A DNA stretch of 64,000 nucleotides, taken from contig CAWIQY010000015.1 of the NCBI GenBank assembly GCA_963838375.1, positions 1,116,001 to 1,180,000 of the forward strand. Reading direction: 5' to 3'. This stretch comes from DVED01 sp963838375. GTDB lineage: Bacteria > Cyanobacteriota > Cyanobacteriia > Cyanobacteriales > Geitlerinemataceae. The position numbers were made by a program, and so were the translations under genes. Positions 60,858-64,000 of the stretch are shown here, one piece after another; the first letter of the stretch is position 1, and each line of letters opens with the position of its first letter. The notes under the pieces are model-generated. The model searched no databases. It saw only the letters and a list, made by a program, of their open reading frames with translations, and was not told where the DNA came from.

Positions 60858-63002
60858 ATGAAATATGCCGTTTTTCTCCAACACAGCGAAACCGATTGCG
60901 GTGCAGCGTGCCTCGGGACGATCGCTAAGCATTACGGACGCACTCTGACCCTAAACCGGATTCGGGAAGTTGTGGGGACGGGACAACAGGGTACGACGCT
61001 TTTGGGACTCCAACGCGGTGCAACGGCGCTGGGGTTTAATGCGCGTCCTGTGCGGGCGATGCCGGAAATGCTCGATCGTCTGGGAGAAATTACCCTCCCG
61101 GTTATTTTACATTGGAAGGGCAATCACTGGATCGTGCTGTACGGGTTGGATAAGCGGCGTTATGTCATTGTCGATCCCGGGATTGGGGTGCGCTATCTCT
61201 CTCGCACTGAGTTGCAGGAAGGCTGGACGGATTGGATTATGCTGTTGCTCGAACCCGATGCTATTCGGTTTCGGGAAAAGTCTGAGGATGCGGCACCGGG
61301 ATGGGAGCGATTTTGGCAGCCGATTTGGCGATCGAGAACGCTACTGAGTCAAGTCATTCTCTTTAATTTGGCGATCGGTTTGTTATCGGTTGCTTCGCCA
61401 TTTTTGATTCAATTTCTCACGGATGATGTATTAATTCGAGGCGATTTAGAGCTACTCAACGGGATGATTCTCGCGGTTATCCTCATGACCTTTTTTAGTA
61501 GCGGTCTCACACTCATTCAATCCAACTTAACTGCTTATTTTTCCCAAAAACTCGAGCTGGGGTTAATGTTGGAATTTGGCAGAAAGCTCTTACATTTACC
61601 GCTAAAATATTTTGAAACCCGCCGTAGTGGGGAAATTGTTAGTCGTCTACAAGACATCCGAGAAATCAATCAGTTCTTTTCTCGAATTGTGGTCAGTCTT
61701 CCCGGACAAGTTTTTATTGCGTTTGTTTCTTTGGTGGTGATGCTGATTTACAGCAGAATGCTGACGGGAATCGCCATCGGGATGGGATTACTGATGAGTT
61801 TATCGACGGCGCTGTTTCTTCCGGCTCTGCAAAATAAAACTCGCAACTTACTGGTTCTTGAATCTGAGAATCATGGCATTCTCGTTGAAAACTTTAAAGG
61901 CGCAATTACCCTCAAAAGCTTAGCCGCTCAGCCACAATTTTGGGAAGAATTGCAAGTCCGTTTCGGTCGTCTGGCAAATCTGGCTTTCCGTACCTATCAA
62001 ATTGGATTTATTAACAATATTTTTTCGGGCTTTATTAGCGGTATTGGTAATATTATGCTTCTCTGGGTGGGGAGTTCATTAGTAATTCGCCAAGATCTCA
62101 CCATCGGTCAACTGCTGGCTTTTACAACTCTCAATCGCAATGTTTCTAGCCTCATCAGTGCATTAATTGGGTTTACTGACGAAATGGCTCGGGTGAAAAC
62201 GGCAACTGGACGCTTAACAGAAATCATCGACCATCAATCAGAGGCGATCGAAGGGACGCTTAAACCGAGCGCGAAACTAGCCGATGATGGAGATATCTTA
62301 TGCGATGATATCACCTTTCACTATCCCGGTCAAGTTGATTTGCTCGATCGTTTTTCTCTCAAAATTAAAGGCGGTTGGGTAACAGCAATCATTGGATCTT
62401 CTGGTTGCGGTAAAAGTACCCTGGCTAAAGTCATTTCTGGACTCTATTGCGCCGATACAGGCAATGTCCAAATTGGCGGATATAATATTTCAGATTTAGA
62501 CCTGGACAATGTGCGGCAACAAGTCGTTTTAGTTCCGCAGGACGCCCATTTTTGGAATCGATCGATTCTGGACAATTTTCGCCTAGCTAATCCTACTGTG
62601 GGATTCGATGATATTGTCCGAGCTTGTAATATCACCGGAGCAGACGAATTCATCAGTCTACTACCCGACAACTATCAAACAATTTTAGGAGAATTCGGCG
62701 CAAATTTATCAGGAGGACAAAGACAGCGCTTAGCGATCGCTCGTGCCATTGTGGGGAATCCGCCCATTCTTATCCTAGATGAGTCTACATCCGGACTCGA
62801 TCCAGCCAGCGAAACTCAAGTTCTAGAACAACTCCTTCACCACCGAAAAGGTAAAACAACGCTCTTGATTTCGCACCGTCCCCGAGTGATTAATCGTGCG
62901 GATTGGATTGTCGTTCTCGATCGAGGTCAACTCGCCTTACAAGGCTCTCCAAAACTGTTGCGCGAACAACCCGGACCTCACTTAGATCTGCTCGTTCCGT
63001 AG
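60858..63002 (+). CDS. peptidase-containing ABC transporter (C39 PCAT)
   Basis: 714 residues in one chain. The C39 peptidase is residues 1-135: catalytic Cys14 in SETDCGAACLG, oxyanion Gln8, His90 in HWKGNHWIVLY, Asp106 in VIVDPGIG. Six transmembrane helices span about 155-440. The nucleotide-binding domain has Walker A IIGSSGCGKSTLAKV (about 511), Q-loop VLVPQDAHFW, signature LSGGQRQRLAIARA (about 617), Walker B ILILDEST and the H-loop LLISHRP. All catalytic residues are present. PCATs cut double-glycine leaders and export the core with ATP. The four leader peptides at 55.1-57.0 kb are the obvious substrates. Confidence 0.93.
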   Translation: MKYAVFLQHSETDCGAACLGTIAKHYGRTLTLNRIREVVGTGQQGTTLLGLQRGATALGFNARPVRAMPEMLDRLGEITLPVILHWKGNHWIVLYGLDKRRYVIVDPGIGVRYLSRTELQEGWTDWIMLLLEPDAIRFREKSEDAAPGWERFWQPIWRSRTLLSQVILFNLAIGLLSVASPFLIQFLTDDVLIRGDLELLNGMILAVILMTFFSSGLTLIQSNLTAYFSQKLELGLMLEFGRKLLHLPLKYFETRRSGEIVSRLQDIREINQFFSRIVVSLPGQVFIAFVSLVVMLIYSRMLTGIAIGMGLLMSLSTALFLPALQNKTRNLLVLESENHGILVENFKGAITLKSLAAQPQFWEELQVRFGRLANLAFRTYQIGFINNIFSGFISGIGNIMLLWVGSSLVIRQDLTIGQLLAFTTLNRNVSSLISALIGFTDEMARVKTATGRLTEIIDHQSEAIEGTLKPSAKLADDGDILCDDITFHYPGQVDLLDRFSLKIKGGWVTAIIGSSGCGKSTLAKVISGLYCADTGNVQIGGYNISDLDLDNVRQQVVLVPQDAHFWNRSILDNFRLANPTVGFDDIVRACNITGADEFISLLPDNYQTILGEFGANLSGGQRQRLAIARAIVGNPPILILDESTSGLDPASETQVLEQLLHHRKGKTTLLISHRPRVINRADWIVVLDRGQLALQGSPKLLREQPGPHLDLLVP

Positions 63003-63012
63003 CATGGCTGTT

Positions 63013-63059
63013 AGAACCCCGACTCCTTTAAAAAGTCGGGGTTCTGGAAACTCTATTTT
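63013..63059 (+). terminator. rho-independent terminator after the C39 transporter gene
   Basis: AGAACCCCGACT (63013-63024) pairs with AGTCGGGGTTCT (63034-63045). A T-rich tract follows within 10 bases. It closes the export operon. Confidence 0.75.
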
Positions 63060-63064
63060 TTTGT

Positions 63065-63120
63065 AGTAGGGGTCAACTTTAAGGGTCAACAGTAGGGGTC
63101 AACAACCGTTGACCCCTACT
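63065..63120. repeat. AGTAGGGGTCAAC palindromic repeat
   Basis: agtaggggtcaac at 63065 and again at 63091. The second is followed by its exact complement gttgacccctact, a 13-bp hairpin with a 4-base loop. It sits at the end of the convergent GH13 gene. Confidence 0.7.
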
Positions 63121-63130
63121 ACCAGAATCT

Positions 63131-64000
63131 TTACCCCCAAACAAAGACTTTTGCCTCGTATTCTGGCAAATCGATCGGGAGATTATCATCTCCCGATTCG
63201 ACATCATAATCTCCCGTCCACTCGTGCCAAGTTCCATTCGCCGGAAAATGAGGAACTTGATAACCAGCCAAATAGTTATCTGAGAGATTCGCAACCACAA
63301 CCACCCGAGAACCTTCATCATTCCAGCGCGAATAAGCAAGAACCCGAGTCTCAGGATTTTCGTGGAAGAAATCGATGTTTTCTGTATAAAGCGCTTGATT
63401 ATTTTTACGCAAGTGAATCAAGCCTTTGTAATAGTCCAGCAAACTGCTGTTAGCATCGTTCCCCAAAAGCGTCCAATCAATTTTAGCGGATTCGATCGTT
63501 TTCTCTTTATATTCGCCAAATTCTTCTCCCATCCAAATCAGAGGAATTCCGACTGCCGTTGTCAGCAAGACTGCCCCCAATTTCATCCGTTTAAAAGCAG
63601 CATCCTCAAAAATTCCTCGATCCGCCAACTCTTTCATCATTCGATCGTGATCGTGATTGCCCAAATAGTTCACCACATTAGTAGACCCCAAAAATCCCCG
63701 ACGCTTACAATCTAAGACATCCTTGAGTTGTTCTAGATCGAATGTTTCGCCGCAAATATGGGCTTTGACGGTGTGGTAAAAACTATCTTGCCAGCAACCA
63801 TCCATGGGACCGTCGAGATTGGTGATGGCGGGAGTTTCGGGCAGGTGTTCGGCAACGTTGTAAAACGGTTTAAATCCGGCAGCCTCTTTTGTCTGACCGA
63901 CAATCCAGTGCATGAAATCGTAGTTGCCCAGATTTTTTGCCGCATCGTAGCGAATACCGTCAATGTGGTATTCCTGAATCCAAAATCGCACGTTGTCACC
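63131..64000 (-). CDS. GH13 alpha-amylase/branching-enzyme-like protein, 5' truncated by window edge
   Basis: About 289 C-terminal residues are visible; the frame is open to the last base. The nucleophile Asp is in YHIDGIRYDAAKN, the acid/base Glu in FYNVAEHLPETPA, and the transition-state Asp in VNYLGNHDHDRMM, the three conserved positions of the GH13 barrel. GAVLLTTAVGIPLIWMGEEF follows and a C-terminal beta-sandwich ends YEAKVFVWG. The set acts on alpha-glucans, fitting glycogen turnover with pgm. Whether it hydrolyses, branches or transfers needs the missing N terminus. Confidence 0.88.
   Translation of the reverse strand, partial: GDNVRFWIQEYHIDGIRYDAAKNLGNYDFMHWIVGQTKEAAGFKPFYNVAEHLPETPAITNLDGPMDGCWQDSFYHTVKAHICGETFDLEQLKDVLDCKRRGFLGSTNVVNYLGNHDHDRMMKELADRGIFEDAAFKRMKLGAVLLTTAVGIPLIWMGEEFGEYKEKTIESAKIDWTLLGNDANSSLLDYYKGLIHLRKNNQALYTENIDFFHENPETRVLAYSRWNDEGSRVVVVANLSDNYLAGYQVPHFPANGTWHEWTGDYDVESGDDNLPIDLPEYEAKVFVWG

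Noticed and set aside
55147..63002. Lanthipeptide, cyanobactin or other modified RiPP cluster
   Set aside because: No LanM, YcaO, radical SAM, PatA/PatG-type protease or oxidase gene in the neighbourhood; cores are poor in Cys/Ser.
1..64000. tRNA or rRNA genes
   Set aside because: No T-loop (GGTTCRANNCC) with matching acceptor stem and no rRNA core sequence noticed on reading through.

Overview
The window comes from a cyanobacterium. It carries chlorophyll genes (chlP, chlM), a phycobilisome rod-core linker (cpcG), a two-domain thiE, a COP23 protein and a DUF3172 protein. The HIP1 octamer GCGATCGC and its CGATCG core are very frequent. Heptameric tandem repeats lie at many gene borders, which suggests a filamentous lineage, but that is only inference. 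I see no rRNA, tRNA or phage genes.

Layout. 1-8.4 kb: a truncated methyltransferase, a flavin-oxidase/monooxygenase pair, a YrdC-family gene, dps, a degenerate receiver protein, a histidine phosphatase with a secreted beta-helix/SPOR protein, and thiE. 8.4-9.1 kb: a decayed patch with a one-spacer CRISPR remnant cut by an IS5-like fragment. 9.1-15.3 kb: a minus-strand surface cluster (filamentous-haemagglutinin-type exoprotein, TPR-CHAT protein, DUF928 protein) with no TpsB transporter in view. 15.7-29 kb: chlP, a glycosyltransferase fusion, a Uma2 gene, a sugar-nucleotidyltransferase, a molybdopterin oxidoreductase, panB, DUF3172, a TolC-family protein and a carotene-desaturase-like enzyme. 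29-49.3 kb: mostly housekeeping genes (RluA-type synthase, cpcG, csbD, scpB, tlyA, gloB, galE, DPM-like glycosyltransferase, secreted nuclease, HhH-GPD glycosylase, chlM, upp, YggT, rhomboid, pgm) with two more Uma2 genes. 49.6-54 kb: a receiver-cyclase, a protease-TPR protein and COP23. 54.4-63 kb: the accessory locus described next. The window ends inside a GH13 gene.

The most interesting region is 55.1-63.0 kb. Four small minus-strand genes encode peptides with a near-identical double-glycine-type leader (core LFVELTAEESATVNGA) followed by Tyr/Gly-rich cores. Three of the cores share a lone Pro-Cys near the start and a TTQTTNVN-type tail. Divergently, on the plus strand, lie an HlyD-type membrane fusion protein, a membrane-anchored TPR-like protein with a 45-bp coding minisatellite, and a C39-peptidase ABC transporter with all catalytic residues present. 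No RiPP-modifying enzyme is visible. The set looks like a self-contained secretion system for unmodified Tyr/Gly-rich peptides, comparable in logic to the EbfG/PteB biofilm system of Synechococcus or to class II microcins. The peptide family itself is not one I recognise.

Six genes (thiE, chlP, a Uma2 gene, panB, pgm, protease-TPR) are interrupted by seven single-base indels, while the reading on both sides stays fully conserved. Several of these genes are normally needed by a phototroph and several indels lie in short homopolymers, so residual assembly error is more likely than real decay. Dispersed non-autonomous repeats are abundant: at least five small families are recognisable by comparing copies within the window or by their terminal inverted repeats.
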